Positions 1-8,801 of a DNA stretch of 64,000 nucleotides are shown in pieces. The DNA comes from an uncultured Bacillota bacterium (GTDB taxonomy: Bacteria > Bacillota > Clostridia > Peptostreptococcales > Anaerovoracaceae), in contig CAKMKG010000034.1 in the NCBI GenBank assembly GCA_927441425.1, positions 1 to 64,000 on the forward strand, given 5' to 3'. The position numbers and the translations under genes were made by a program. Below the pieces are notes generated by a model. The model was not told where the DNA came from and ran no database searches. It saw nothing but the letters and a program-made list of their open reading frames with translations. Numbering within the stretch: position 1 is the stretch's first letter; every line of letters begins with the position of its first letter.

Positions 1-875
1 CGCTTGTTGAGATGCCGTCGGAAGAAATCCCTTATGAAAAAGCCCTTGATTTGATGCGGGAAGGGCTGACTCCTTTAGGTGACCATTATATCGGAAAAAT
101 GAATGAAGGTATCGATGCGGGCTGGATCGATGTTTATGAAAACGAAGGGAAAACAAGCGGCGCATATTCCTTTGGAAGCTACGATGGCATGCCGTATATT
201 TTGCTGAACTATAATGGAAAGTTGAAGGATGTATTTACCATCGTTCACGAAATGGGCCACTCTATGCATTCGTATTACACACGGAAAAATCAACCTTTTG
301 TATATGGGGGACACTCAATTTTTACTGCGGAGGTAGCATCCACGGTCAATGAGGCGCTGTTGATGCATCACCTTCTGAATACCAGCAAAGATCCGGAGGA
401 AAAGAAATATTTGCTGAATCTATATATTGAAGAGTTCAGAACCACACTGTTCCGACAGACCATGTTTGCAGAATTCGAGAAACTGACTCATGAGGCAGTA
501 GAGAACGGAGAGGTTCTTACCGCAGAGTGGCTTAGTGAAGAGTACGGAAAGCTGAACCGGAAGTACTACGGAGAGAAGGTGGCATATGATCCTCAGATCG
601 ACATGGAATGGGCGAGGATCCCGCATTTCTACAGAGCCTTTTATGTATATAAATATGCGACGGGGTATTCCGCCGCAGCAGCAATCTCCTCGAAAATTCT
701 GAAGGAAGGGCCTGCAGCAAGGGATGCATATATCGAGTTCCTCAAAACAGGAGAAAAAGATTATCCCATCGAACTGCTTAAGACTGCAGGCGTGGATATG
801 GGGAAACGGGACCCGATCATTCAGGCAATGGACGCCTTTGAAAAGCTTATTGTAGAAATTGAAAAACTGGTGTAA
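1..875 (+). CDS. pepF: Oligoendopeptidase F-type M3 metallopeptidase, C-terminal part
   Basis: The reading frame is already open at the window edge (frame of base 3), so the N-terminus lies outside and about 290 C-terminal residues are visible. The zinc-binding motif HEMGHSMHSYY is the HExxH signature of thermolysin-like M3 peptidases, and the downstream GGHSIFTAEVASTVNE segment supplies the third zinc-ligand Glu expected in the family. The tail FYVYKYATGYSAA is typical of PepF. These are cytosolic enzymes that cleave short peptides. The ATG at 12 in the ORF track is an internal Met, not a start. No clear terminator follows. Family assignment is firm; the exact subfamily (PepF versus PepB) is not. 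Confidence 0.9.
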   Translation, partial: LVEMPSEEIPYEKALDLMREGLTPLGDHYIGKMNEGIDAGWIDVYENEGKTSGAYSFGSYDGMPYILLNYNGKLKDVFTIVHEMGHSMHSYYTRKNQPFVYGGHSIFTAEVASTVNEALLMHHLLNTSKDPEEKKYLLNLYIEEFRTTLFRQTMFAEFEKLTHEAVENGEVLTAEWLSEEYGKLNRKYYGEKVAYDPQIDMEWARIPHFYRAFYVYKYATGYSAAAAISSKILKEGPAARDAYIEFLKTGEKDYPIELLKTAGVDMGKRDPIIQAMDAFEKLIVEIEKLV

Positions 876-923
876 ACTGTAACAAGGCTCTAACGATCTC
901 TTGTCTTAATAATCAAATGGAGA

Positions 924-941
924 GGTGCCCGAAGCGGCACC
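924..941 (+). other. Short GC-rich hairpin between pepF and nadK
   Basis: GGTGCC-cgaagc-GGCACC forms a perfect 6-bp stem about 10 nt before the nadK ribosome site. It lacks a U-run directly after the stem, so it is not a convincing terminator. It may protect a processed mRNA end or modulate nadK translation. Confidence 0.3.
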
Positions 942-963
942 CCGCTGCGGAGGATCATTTTTT

Positions 964-1761
964 ATGAAAATCATAAATGTATTTGCAAATGATACAGTTT
1001 TATCGAGGGATACGAAGAAGCTTTTGAAAAGGAAGCTGGAGAAAAGCGAATTTATAGTTCCCCGTGAATACGATCCGGGAGCGGAGCTTATCATTTGTAT
1101 TGGGGGAGACGGTTCGTTTCTAGAGACGCTTCGGAAATATGATTTCCCTGACATCCCATTTATCGGGATCAATACAGGGCATCTGGGGTTTTTTCAGGAG
1201 CTGCATCCGGATGGTCTGGACGAATTTATTTTTAAATACAAACAGGGGAAATATGAGATCCAGCATTTGAAGACGGTAAAAGCTGTTGTCACCGTAGGAG
1301 AAGACCGGTTCGAATACACAGGACTAAATGAAATCCTGATCAAAGGAGAGCTATCCCGGGCGATTCACTTAAATATTTCCATTGGAGACAGCTTTATCGA
1401 ACGATTCAGCGGAGACGGAATCCTGGTATCAACACCAGCTGGAAGTACTGCATATAACTATTCTTTGGGAGGAAGTATCGTAGATCCCAGGCTGAAGCTG
1501 CTACAGGTAACACCGATTGCACCGATGAATACAACGGCATACCGTTCCTTTACTTCAAGCCTGATCTTGCCCCCCAATCTATCCATCCGTATCAATCCGG
1601 AGCACTCGGGCGGGCAGGGTTTGCTGATCGTATCGGACAGTCAGGAACACCTCCATGAATCTGTGGATGAAATCTATCTGGAGTTTTCTGAATCCATCGT
1701 CAAGCTTCTTCGGTTTGAAAATTATGATTTCTGGACCAAGGTCAAGAGCAAATTCTTATAA
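964..1761 (+). CDS. nadK: NAD kinase
   Basis: Cytosolic enzyme that phosphorylates NAD to NADP. The protein has the diagnostic GGDGSFLETL motif (GGDG at residues 47-50), the N-E pair in TGLNEILIKGE, and the glycine-rich SGDGILVSTPAGSTAY segment that holds the NAD-binding loop. Length from the chosen start is 265 residues, normal for the short bacterial type. The ORF track begins at 925, but a GGAGG site about 10 nt before ATG 964 and family alignment (MKIINVFAND) favour 964. A RluA-type gene follows closely on the same strand, so co-transcription is likely. Confidence 0.93.
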   Translation: MKIINVFANDTVLSRDTKKLLKRKLEKSEFIVPREYDPGAELIICIGGDGSFLETLRKYDFPDIPFIGINTGHLGFFQELHPDGLDEFIFKYKQGKYEIQHLKTVKAVVTVGEDRFEYTGLNEILIKGELSRAIHLNISIGDSFIERFSGDGILVSTPAGSTAYNYSLGGSIVDPRLKLLQVTPIAPMNTTAYRSFTSSLILPPNLSIRINPEHSGGQGLLIVSDSQEHLHESVDEIYLEFSESIVKLLRFENYDFWTKVKSKFL

Positions 1762-1841
1762 ATCATTTGCCTGTTAATTCTGCGCAACTGCAGTATAAGA
1801 GGCCGCTCAGCAATTTTTATTATATGAAAGAAGAGCAATTT

Positions 1842-2753
1842 ATGAATGAGAGTAAATTTGAATATATGATTACAGAAAGTGACAAAGAGCTCCCGATAAA
1901 GGAGCTCTTAAAACGTAATTTCAGTTTTTCGTCCAGGCTTATGACGAAGCTTAAGGTGAACAATCTCGTTCAGCTCAACGGCACCTTGGTAAAAATGTAT
2001 GAGAAGGGGAAGCCGGGAGACAGGATTACTGTATTCCTTCCGAAGGAACAAAGTGAATTTGAACCGGAGAATATACCGATTTCAGTCGTGTATGAGGATG
2101 ATGATTTTCTGATCATTAACAAGCAGCCAGGGTATGTGGTGCATCCAACCAAAGGCCATCCTTGCCACACAATGGCAAACGGCATCATGAAGTATATGCT
2201 GGAGAATCACAAACATTTTAAGATCCGATTCATCAACCGTCTGGACATGGATACCTCAGGCCTTCTGGCAATTGCGAAAAATTCTCATTGCCAGGATGAT
2301 CTCTCGAAGCAGATGAGTGTGAACCGAGTCATGAAAAAATACCTGGCTGTGGTAAATGGAATCCTTTTAGAAGAGGAAGGAACTGTGGATCTTCCTATCG
2401 ATAAGGAGCACGAGGACCATGTGAAACGTGCGGTGACCAAGGACGGATATCCCTCGGTAACCCACTATAAAGTATTGGAACGGTTTAAAACAGGATATAC
2501 CTTGGTGGAGCTTGTGCTGGAGACAGGGAGGACCCATCAGATCAGGGTACATATGTCCCATATGGGGCATCCCATCGTTGGAGACGTGCTATATGGAGAG
2601 GCATCTGTATGGCTCATTGAACGACAGGCGCTCCATGCAAGATATTTATCCTTTCGCCATCCTGTCACAAATCAGTTTATGGAACTGGAAGCACCGCTGC
2701 CCGAAGATATGCAGGCTTTGCTGGATAAAATCAGAGGTGTTCAGAAAATATAA
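1842..2753 (+). CDS. RluA-family RNA pseudouridine synthase
   Basis: Converts uridine to pseudouridine in rRNA or tRNA. The catalytic motif NRLDMDTSGLL is present, with catalytic Asp near residue 135, followed by the GRTHQIRVHMSHMGHP box conserved in RluA/RluC/RluD. The N-terminal 70 or so residues resemble an S4-like RNA-binding domain (IKELLKRNFSFSSRLMTKLK). I place the start at ATG 1842 because GAAAGAAGAG lies just upstream; ATG 1824 is an alternative. Length is 303 residues, normal for the family. Which uridine it modifies cannot be told from sequence. Confidence 0.9.
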   Translation: MNESKFEYMITESDKELPIKELLKRNFSFSSRLMTKLKVNNLVQLNGTLVKMYEKGKPGDRITVFLPKEQSEFEPENIPISVVYEDDDFLIINKQPGYVVHPTKGHPCHTMANGIMKYMLENHKHFKIRFINRLDMDTSGLLAIAKNSHCQDDLSKQMSVNRVMKKYLAVVNGILLEEEGTVDLPIDKEHEDHVKRAVTKDGYPSVTHYKVLERFKTGYTLVELVLETGRTHQIRVHMSHMGHPIVGDVLYGEASVWLIERQALHARYLSFRHPVTNQFMELEAPLPEDMQALLDKIRGVQKI

Positions 2754-2842
2754 ATTCACGATTCGTTAAAATGACACACAATGATAGATCGCCTCATATT
2801 ATATACGAATTCGTATTGAAAAATCATGGAGGTGTAAATAAG

Positions 2843-3154
2843 GTGGGCGATGAAATGAAACAATGCCTGGATAAGGATCGATTTGACAGATACGAGAAGG
2901 ATCACTGCAGAAGTGATGATTGCTCATGTCATGACCGATCAGATGATTGGGGTTTCGGAGACTGGCTACCCATCATAATCATCGTATTTCTGCTCCTGGG
3001 CGGAACGAACATATTTGGTGGCGGTGGCTTTAAAGACGATTGCTGTGATAACAATGGTTTTGGAGGCAGCTGGTTACTTATCCTTATCGTGATATTCCTC
3101 TTCCTTGGAAATCAAAGAGACGGAAAAGGATTTTTGGGCGGAATCTTCGGATAA
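2843..3154 (+). CDS. Small Cys/His- and Gly-rich protein with two hydrophobic helices, YjcZ-like
   Basis: About 103 residues starting at GTG 2843, chosen because GGAGGTG lies 8 nt upstream; the ORF-track start at 2771 has no such site. The N-terminal part is charged and carries several Cys and His (DHCRSDDCSCHDR). Two similar modules follow: an aromatic/Gly lead-in and a run of aliphatic residues (WGFGDWLPIIIIVFLLL and NGFGGSWLLILIVIFLFL). Each module resembles the short YjcZ-type sporulation peptides of Bacillaceae, here in tandem. It is likely a membrane or spore-layer protein. The function is unknown and the family link is by pattern only. Confidence 0.6.
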   Translation: MGDEMKQCLDKDRFDRYEKDHCRSDDCSCHDRSDDWGFGDWLPIIIIVFLLLGGTNIFGGGGFKDDCCDNNGFGGSWLLILIVIFLFLGNQRDGKGFLGGIFG

Positions 3155-3170
3155 TTGCCGGAAAGCAATG

Positions 3171-3214
3171 AAAGGGAACTGTAATTATAAACATTACAGT
3201 TCCCTTTTTTTTTC
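3171..3214 (+). terminator. Rho-independent terminator
   Basis: AAAGGGAACTGTAAT pairs perfectly with ATTACAGTTCCCTTT across a 7-nt loop and is followed by a run of T. It closes the 1-3.1 kb transcription unit. Confidence 0.95.
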
Positions 3215-3259
3215 GTGGCATGCGAGTTGCGCATTAAACAACCATGTTTTTCCAATTCG

Positions 3260-3288
3260 TTGACATGCCATTTTTATGACCATATAAT
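3260..3288 (+). promoter_or_regulatory. SigA-type promoter of the sugar/polyol cluster
   Basis: TTGACA (3260-3265) and TATAAT (3283-3288) are separated by exactly 17 nt. This is the best promoter match in the window and sits about 60 nt before the first gene of the cluster. Confidence 0.85.
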
Positions 3289-3314
3289 AAGGCACAGATA
3301 AAAATAAAACAGCG

Positions 3315-3329
3315 TTGCATAATACGCAA
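3315..3329. promoter_or_regulatory. Candidate operator downstream of the cluster promoter
   Basis: TTGCATAATACGCAA is a 15-bp palindrome with one mismatched pair (TTGCATA-A-TACGCAA). It lies between the predicted transcription start and the ribosome site, a good position for a roadblock repressor. The IclR-type regulator encoded at 8802 is the natural candidate to bind it, but that is inference. Confidence 0.45.
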
Positions 3330-3346
3330 TAAAGGAGTTGAAACGC

Positions 3347-5152
3347 TTGAAGATCACTGGTGGTGAACTTGTTTTAAAGCATTTAGAAAAGGAGGGAGTG
3401 CCTTATATAATCGGCATCCCCGGGCATGGCTGCTTAGGACTTTTTGATGCGATCAAAAAATCTCATGACAACGAAAAGATAAAATACATTCAGGTCAAGC
3501 ATGAACAGTCGGCAGTACATATAGCGGACGGATATTATCGTGTTTCCGGAAATCCGTTGGCGGTTTTTACGTCAATCGGACCCGGAGCTTTAAATACTGC
3601 AATCGGTATGGGAACGGCATATGTGGATTCTACGGCAGTGCTGCTTCTGACGGGAGATACCCATGTACATATGAAAGGAGTCGGGGTTTTACAGGAAATT
3701 GAACGGTATCAGGACTCCAATTTTATTCGGGCATTAGAGCCACTATCGAAGCGCTGCTGGAGGGTTGAATCCGTTTCGCAGTTGCCAAGGATCATGAGAA
3801 GGGCCTTTAGCATGATGCTGAATGGAAGAAGCGGACCTGTCACAATTGCATTACCAATGGATGTCCAATCTCAAGAAATAGAATTTGATATTTCTGATCG
3901 GGTAAGCGAAAAATTAGGAAAACCGGCCGGAGATAATATGGATATTAAACGTGCAGTCGAGCTCATGAGAAATGCTAAAAAACCCGTAATTCTAGCTGGC
4001 GGCGGTGCATTGAGATCAAGATGTGCAGAAGAACTTCAGGATCTGGCAGAACTTTGGGGTGCCGCTGTCGTTACGACAATGGCTGGTAAAAGTGCTTTCC
4101 CTGAGAATCATACTTTATATGGATGGCATACCGGCTCAAAGGGAACTACGGTAGGAATACAGTTATGCAAAGAAGCAGACTTGATTCTTGCATTAGGTAC
4201 CAGATTTGCAGATGAGACGACCTGTTCCTATAAAGAAGGAGAAAGCTTTTGTTTTCCTGAGACAAAACTCATTCATGTCGATATCGATCCGAATGAGCTT
4301 GGGAAAAATTATCAATGCGATGTTGGCATATTAGGAGACTTGAAGTTGGTACTCATGCAGTTAACTTCATGTTACAAAGAAACTGCATCAAATAGGAAAG
4401 ACTATTTAGATAAAGATTACACGAATCATATTCTGAAACTGAAAGAGGAATGGCAAGCGTATTTAACGAAAGTACGTTCCGTTCAACTCGAAAAAATTAC
4501 AATCTCTCAACTGATCGGCGAATTGAATCAGTGCCTGCCTGATCACGTAATCATTGCGTCATCATCAGGAAATACGCAAGCCCAACTATTTCAGGAATAC
4601 TGCTTTGCAGAACCTTACACTAATCTTACAACCGGAGGCTTTTCAACAATGGGTTGGGCTATGCCTGCTGCAATTGGCGCAAAGCTTGCGAAACCGGATT
4701 CGACCGTGGTCGCCATTATGGGTGATGGAGATTTTTTAATGGTCATGCAGGAATTGTCAACCATAGCACAGTATAATATTCCGGTTATCGTGATTATGGC
4801 CAATAATTGCGGATGGATGGCCATAAAGGATTTGCAGACAGATATGCTTGGATCAGAAAGAACCTTTGGGAACGATTGGGAAAAGGATGGAGAGATATAC
4901 TCACCTGATTTTTGTTCTATCGCTGAAGCATTTGGAATTTATTCACAAAAAATCTCCCAGACAAATCAAGTGGCAGATGCAGTTAAGAATGCCTTGGATC
5001 GAAATGGGCCTGCATTTATTGATGTAGAGGTTTACAGGGATCAGCCTTATTCGGGCGGAAAATCATTTGGCTGGTGGGATGTTCCAATTCCGGCATACCT
5101 GACAGAACGCAGAGCAAAGTATGTTGAAGAAATGCAAAGTGAAACAATTTGA
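3347..5152 (+). CDS. ThDP-dependent enzyme, IolD/acetolactate-synthase-like
   Basis: A 601-residue thiamine-diphosphate enzyme with the three-domain layout of the acetohydroxyacid synthase superfamily. The catalytic Glu is in KHEQSAVHIADGYYR, and the ThDP motif runs from GDGDF (near residue 460) to ANNCGW. A GHG segment near the N-terminus and the C-terminal WWDVP motif recall IolD, the ring-opening hydrolase of inositol catabolism, but the protein is shorter than IolD. I place the start at TTG 3347 because AAAGGAG lies 9 nt upstream; TTG 3338 abuts that site. First gene of the cluster. It probably cleaves or hydrolyses a diketone or keto-sugar; the substrate is unknown. Confidence 0.7.
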   Translation: MKITGGELVLKHLEKEGVPYIIGIPGHGCLGLFDAIKKSHDNEKIKYIQVKHEQSAVHIADGYYRVSGNPLAVFTSIGPGALNTAIGMGTAYVDSTAVLLLTGDTHVHMKGVGVLQEIERYQDSNFIRALEPLSKRCWRVESVSQLPRIMRRAFSMMLNGRSGPVTIALPMDVQSQEIEFDISDRVSEKLGKPAGDNMDIKRAVELMRNAKKPVILAGGGALRSRCAEELQDLAELWGAAVVTTMAGKSAFPENHTLYGWHTGSKGTTVGIQLCKEADLILALGTRFADETTCSYKEGESFCFPETKLIHVDIDPNELGKNYQCDVGILGDLKLVLMQLTSCYKETASNRKDYLDKDYTNHILKLKEEWQAYLTKVRSVQLEKITISQLIGELNQCLPDHVIIASSSGNTQAQLFQEYCFAEPYTNLTTGGFSTMGWAMPAAIGAKLAKPDSTVVAIMGDGDFLMVMQELSTIAQYNIPVIVIMANNCGWMAIKDLQTDMLGSERTFGNDWEKDGEIYSPDFCSIAEAFGIYSQKISQTNQVADAVKNALDRNGPAFIDVEVYRDQPYSGGKSFGWWDVPIPAYLTERRAKYVEEMQSETI

Positions 5153-5187
5153 ACTTCAAATAAAATACGGAAAGGCAGGAAAGATAA

Positions 5188-6267
5188 ATGAGTAAAATCA
5201 AAGTTTGTATTGTTGGAGTGGGGCGTATCGCAACGCTGAATGTACTGGGTTATAAAGATCATCCTGATGCGGAGATCTATGCGGTATGCAGTAGAAGCAA
5301 GGAAAAAGCCGAGCGTGCTGCTGAGGATTGGAAAGCACAGAAGGTCTATACCGACTATGATGAAATGCTGAAGGATTCGGAAATCGATATGATCGAGCTA
5401 CTTGTTCCCCATAACCTGCATTGCGAAATGACGATAAAAGCCTGCAAAGCAGGAAAGCATGTTTCGGTGCAAAAGCCGATGGCAATGTCTTTAGAAGAAG
5501 CGGACCGGATGATCGATGCGGCGAAAGAAGCTGGAGTCAAGCTGAAGGTCTACGAAAACTTCATGTTTTACCCGCCATATGTAAAGGCGAAGCAACTCAT
5601 CGAGGAAGGCGCCATCGGAGAGCCGATCACCATGAGATATAAAATGAACGCAGGCAAGCAGACTCTTGGTTGGAGCGTTGACGATGATACTTGGAAATGG
5701 CGGATGGAAGAAGCCACCTGCGGTGGAGGCCCGTTGGTGTTCGATGACGGATATCATAAGTTCTCCATAGCAATGTATCTTATGGGAGAAGTCGAGAAGG
5801 TCAACGCATGGATTGATACGACGGATGTGATCCCGGGAGTGTTTTATGAGGATGCGCCTTCCATGATCATGTGGAAATATAAGAATGCTAAAAAATATGG
5901 ATTTATGGATATCACCTACTCCGAAGACCTTGTGATTGATACGGATTACTACTCTTGTGATGAACGGGTAGAAGTGACAGGATCAAAGGGAGTTCTCTGG
6001 GTGACACGATGTACCGGTAAAATGCTCCAAATCCCGACACTTATTGTTTATCGGGACGGACAGCTTACGACCTATGAAGGACTGAGGGATGACTGGGCAG
6101 ACTCCTTTATCGATTCCACTTTGGATTTTATCGACGCGCTAAAAAATGACCGAGAGCCAAAGCTGACAGGCGAAGACGGGCGGGAAATTTTGAAGTTTGC
6201 ATTGGCAGCGATTCAATCCTCCAAGGAAAACAGAGAAGTATACATGGATGATTACCTGGATGAATGA
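5188..6267 (+). CDS. Gfo/Idh/MocA-family NAD(P)-dependent dehydrogenase
   Basis: The N-terminal Rossmann domain begins IVGVGRIATLNV, and the usual EKP motif appears as VQKPMAMS, keeping the catalytic Lys. The C-terminal alpha/beta domain carries DDGYHKFSIAMYL, with the Asp and His positions typical of inositol and sugar dehydrogenases. The 359-residue length is normal. Such enzymes oxidise a hydroxyl of sugars or cyclitols. Placement after an IolD-like gene suggests oxidation of a cyclic or branched polyol. The ribosome site is AGGAAAG ahead of ATG 5188. Confidence 0.85.
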   Translation: MSKIKVCIVGVGRIATLNVLGYKDHPDAEIYAVCSRSKEKAERAAEDWKAQKVYTDYDEMLKDSEIDMIELLVPHNLHCEMTIKACKAGKHVSVQKPMAMSLEEADRMIDAAKEAGVKLKVYENFMFYPPYVKAKQLIEEGAIGEPITMRYKMNAGKQTLGWSVDDDTWKWRMEEATCGGGPLVFDDGYHKFSIAMYLMGEVEKVNAWIDTTDVIPGVFYEDAPSMIMWKYKNAKKYGFMDITYSEDLVIDTDYYSCDERVEVTGSKGVLWVTRCTGKMLQIPTLIVYRDGQLTTYEGLRDDWADSFIDSTLDFIDALKNDREPKLTGEDGREILKFALAAIQSSKENREVYMDDYLDE

Positions 6268-6302
6268 GCTAAGAATTACTGCATTCCGACAGGAGGTTAA
6301 TT

Positions 6303-7142
6303 ATGAAGGATTACATAAATACAGTAACAATGGAACGATTTGCGGCAGACATTAGGATACAGACCATCTTGATGTTTGCACATGCAGGATATGGCCACAT
6401 TGGAGGTGCGATGTCAATCTCCGATGTATTGGCAGTACTCTATGGGGGCGTCATGTCCATTGATCCAAAGAATCCGTCTTGGGAGGAAAGAGACCGATTC
6501 GTTTTATCAAAAGGCCACAGTGGTCCGTCTCTGTACGCAGCCCTTGCACTGAAAGGATATTTTCCGCTGGAGGAACTGAAAACACTGAATCGAGGCGGGA
6601 CGAGATTACCCAGTCATTGCGACAGGCTAAAGACGCCGGGCATCGATATGACAACAGGCTCTCTTGGTCAGGGAGTATCCGCTGCAATGGGTATCGCCAT
6701 GGGAGTCAGGATGAAAGGGCTGGAATGTTATACCTATTTGATCGTCGGCGACGGAGAACTGCAGGAGGGTCAGGTATGGGAAGGCGTTCAATTTGCAGCC
6801 CACCAGAAGCTTGATCATTTGATTGCCTTCGTCGATGATAATAAAAAGCAATTGGATGGAATGGTGGAAGAGATCTGTGAACCATTTGATATATGTGATA
6901 AATTTCGAAGCTTCGGCTGGAATGCTCAAATCGTGAAAGGATATGATGTAAAAGAAATTTATCAGGCGATAACCCAAGCGAAGAAAGAAGTAGGGAAACC
7001 ATCCGTAATTGTTTTGGACACAATTAAGGGGAAAGGTTGCAACTTTGCAGAAGTCGTTGATTTTAACCATTATATGGTCATATCAGATGAAATGGCTGAG
7101 GAGTCCATCAAAGAAATAGAAAAAAAACTGTTAAAGGAGTGA
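6303..7142 (+). CDS. Transketolase, N-terminal (ThDP-binding) subunit
   Basis: At 279 residues it covers only the pyrophosphate-binding half of transketolase. Features include GHIGGAMSISDVL, SKGHSGPSLYAALA, the ThDP motif GDGELQEGQVWEG and the closing TIKGKGC segment. It is the first of a split pair with the next gene, a common arrangement in catabolic clusters. It would transfer a ketol unit between sugar phosphates. An AGGAGG ribosome site precedes ATG 6303. Start and stop are clear and the downstream partner follows immediately. Confidence 0.9.
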   Translation: MKDYINTVTMERFAADIRIQTILMFAHAGYGHIGGAMSISDVLAVLYGGVMSIDPKNPSWEERDRFVLSKGHSGPSLYAALALKGYFPLEELKTLNRGGTRLPSHCDRLKTPGIDMTTGSLGQGVSAAMGIAMGVRMKGLECYTYLIVGDGELQEGQVWEGVQFAAHQKLDHLIAFVDDNKKQLDGMVEEICEPFDICDKFRSFGWNAQIVKGYDVKEIYQAITQAKKEVGKPSVIVLDTIKGKGCNFAEVVDFNHYMVISDEMAEESIKEIEKKLLKE

Positions 7143-7147
7143 ATCCA

Positions 7148-8113
7148 ATGTACAGACTTGCAAAAGAACATAAGGAAGAGAAAGAAGCAATGCGTGATGT
7201 ATATTGCAACGCTCTGATGCAATTAGCAGAAAAAAACCCAGCAGTTATCTCGGTGGATGCAGACGTGATGCATTCCATGGGTACCCTGGAATTCCATAAG
7301 AACTATCCGTCTCAGGCCATCAACTGTGGAATCCAGGAAGCAAATGCGGTGGGGGTCTGCGCAGGACTATCCGTAACGGGCTTCATTCCGTTTTTCCATA
7401 CATTCAGTACATTTGCCACAAGAAGAGTCTATGACCAGGTATTTCTGTCCTGTGCCTATTCCGGAGCAAATGTGAAGATCGTAGGCGGAGATGCGGGAGT
7501 AACAACGGCAGTAAACGGCGGGACCCATATGCCCTTTGAAGATATGGGTATCATGAGAAACATTCCGGGAATGACTGTCATTGAACCGACGGATTCCACT
7601 ATGCTCAGGAGCATCGTGCCGCAGATAGCAAATAACTATGGGAACTATTATATGCGGCTATGCCGCAGAAGCACCATGAAGATATATGATGACAGTTCCG
7701 AGTTTGAGATCGGAAAAGCTGCTATCTTGAAAGAGGGAGAGGACGTGACGATCTTTGCCAACGGGATCATGGTCCACGAAGCCTTGAAAGCATATGTGAT
7801 GCTTGAAAAACAAAAGATTTCTGCTAGAGTAGTCGACATGTTCACGATCAAACCGGTGGATGCGGACTGCATCATTGAAAGTGCAAAGTTAACAGGGGCC
7901 GTGGTTGCAGTTGAAAATCACAATATTATCAACGGACTTGGTTCTGCGGTTGCAGAGGTTCTTTCTGAGAATTATCCCGTTCCGTTGGAACGTGTAGGTG
8001 TCCTAGATGAATTTGGCGAAGTCGGAGACCAGAACTATCTGATGAAGCGTTATGGTCTTACAGCAGAGGAAATCTGCAGAAAATCAATCAAGGCCATTGA
8101 AAGAAAAAAATGA
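7148..8113 (+). CDS. Transketolase, C-terminal subunit
   Basis: A 321-residue protein with the pyrimidine-binding and C-terminal transketolase domains: ISVDADVMHSMG, INCGIQEANAVGVCAGLS and FFHTFSTFATRRVYDQVFLSCAYSGANVKIVG. The Glu in IQEAN is the expected ThDP N1' contact. The ORF track starts at GTG 7139, but AAAGGAG (7133-7139) is correctly placed for ATG 7148. It forms one active transketolase with the preceding subunit. Split enzymes of this sort act on ordinary pentose phosphates or on apulose- or erythrulose-type phosphates; the sequence does not decide between these. Confidence 0.9.
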   Translation: MYRLAKEHKEEKEAMRDVYCNALMQLAEKNPAVISVDADVMHSMGTLEFHKNYPSQAINCGIQEANAVGVCAGLSVTGFIPFFHTFSTFATRRVYDQVFLSCAYSGANVKIVGGDAGVTTAVNGGTHMPFEDMGIMRNIPGMTVIEPTDSTMLRSIVPQIANNYGNYYMRLCRRSTMKIYDDSSEFEIGKAAILKEGEDVTIFANGIMVHEALKAYVMLEKQKISARVVDMFTIKPVDADCIIESAKLTGAVVAVENHNIINGLGSAVAEVLSENYPVPLERVGVLDEFGEVGDQNYLMKRYGLTAEEICRKSIKAIERKK

Positions 8114-8131
8114 TGAATTGGGGGGTTGATG

Positions 8132-8761
8132 ATGAAAATAGCAGTGATCAATGAAGTGAGCGCTTCGCAAAGAAATACTGACATTATGGAGGCATTACAT
8201 AAATTTGACCATGAAATTTATAATTTGGGCATGACGAGCCCGGATCAAAAGCCAGAATTGACGTATATCCATACTGGGCTGATGGCTGGAATCTTATTGA
8301 ACATGAAAATTGTAGACTTTGTAATAGGAGGCTGCGGGACTGGTCAGGGATTTCTAAATTCCGCCATGCAGTATCCGGGGGTATTCTGTGGTCTTATCTC
8401 TGACCCTTTAGATGCCTGGCTATTTTCTCAGATAAATGGGGGAAACTGTATTTCACTTCCTTTAAACAAAGGGTATGGCTGGGCGGCAGATATGAATCTA
8501 CAGTTTGTTTTTGAAAAGCTGTTTGATAATGAAATGGCAGCCGGATATCCGGAACAAAGAAAAGAGAGTCAAAAGTTGAGCAGAGATAAACTTAAAAAAA
8601 TATCTCAATGTACCCACAAAAGTATTAATGAGATTCTTGAATCAACGGATAAAGAAATGTTGAAGCAGATAGCTCAATCGGATCATTTCTTTGAGGCGAT
8701 TGCAAATCATAAAGACAACAGAATTGATTTATTAAAATATTTTGACCTGTGCTTGGGTTAA
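8132..8761 (+). CDS. RpiB/LacA/LacB-family sugar-phosphate isomerase
   Basis: About 209 residues. The motif VIGGCGTGQGF contains the Cys used as catalytic base in RpiB/LacAB aldose-ketose isomerases. The C-terminus is extended by some 60 residues beyond classical RpiB. Three start codons follow one another (TTG 8126, ATG 8129, ATG 8132); I use 8132 with the GGGGGTT site. In this cluster it would interconvert a four- or five-carbon sugar phosphate made by the DhaK/DhaL kinase or used by the transketolase. RpiB-type enzymes have such roles in tetritol catabolism. Confidence 0.8.
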   Translation: MKIAVINEVSASQRNTDIMEALHKFDHEIYNLGMTSPDQKPELTYIHTGLMAGILLNMKIVDFVIGGCGTGQGFLNSAMQYPGVFCGLISDPLDAWLFSQINGGNCISLPLNKGYGWAADMNLQFVFEKLFDNEMAAGYPEQRKESQKLSRDKLKKISQCTHKSINEILESTDKEMLKQIAQSDHFFEAIANHKDNRIDLLKYFDLCLG

Positions 8762-8801
8762 ATTTAGTATAAAACTTTAATTGAAGAGGGAGTTGTAAAC
8801 G

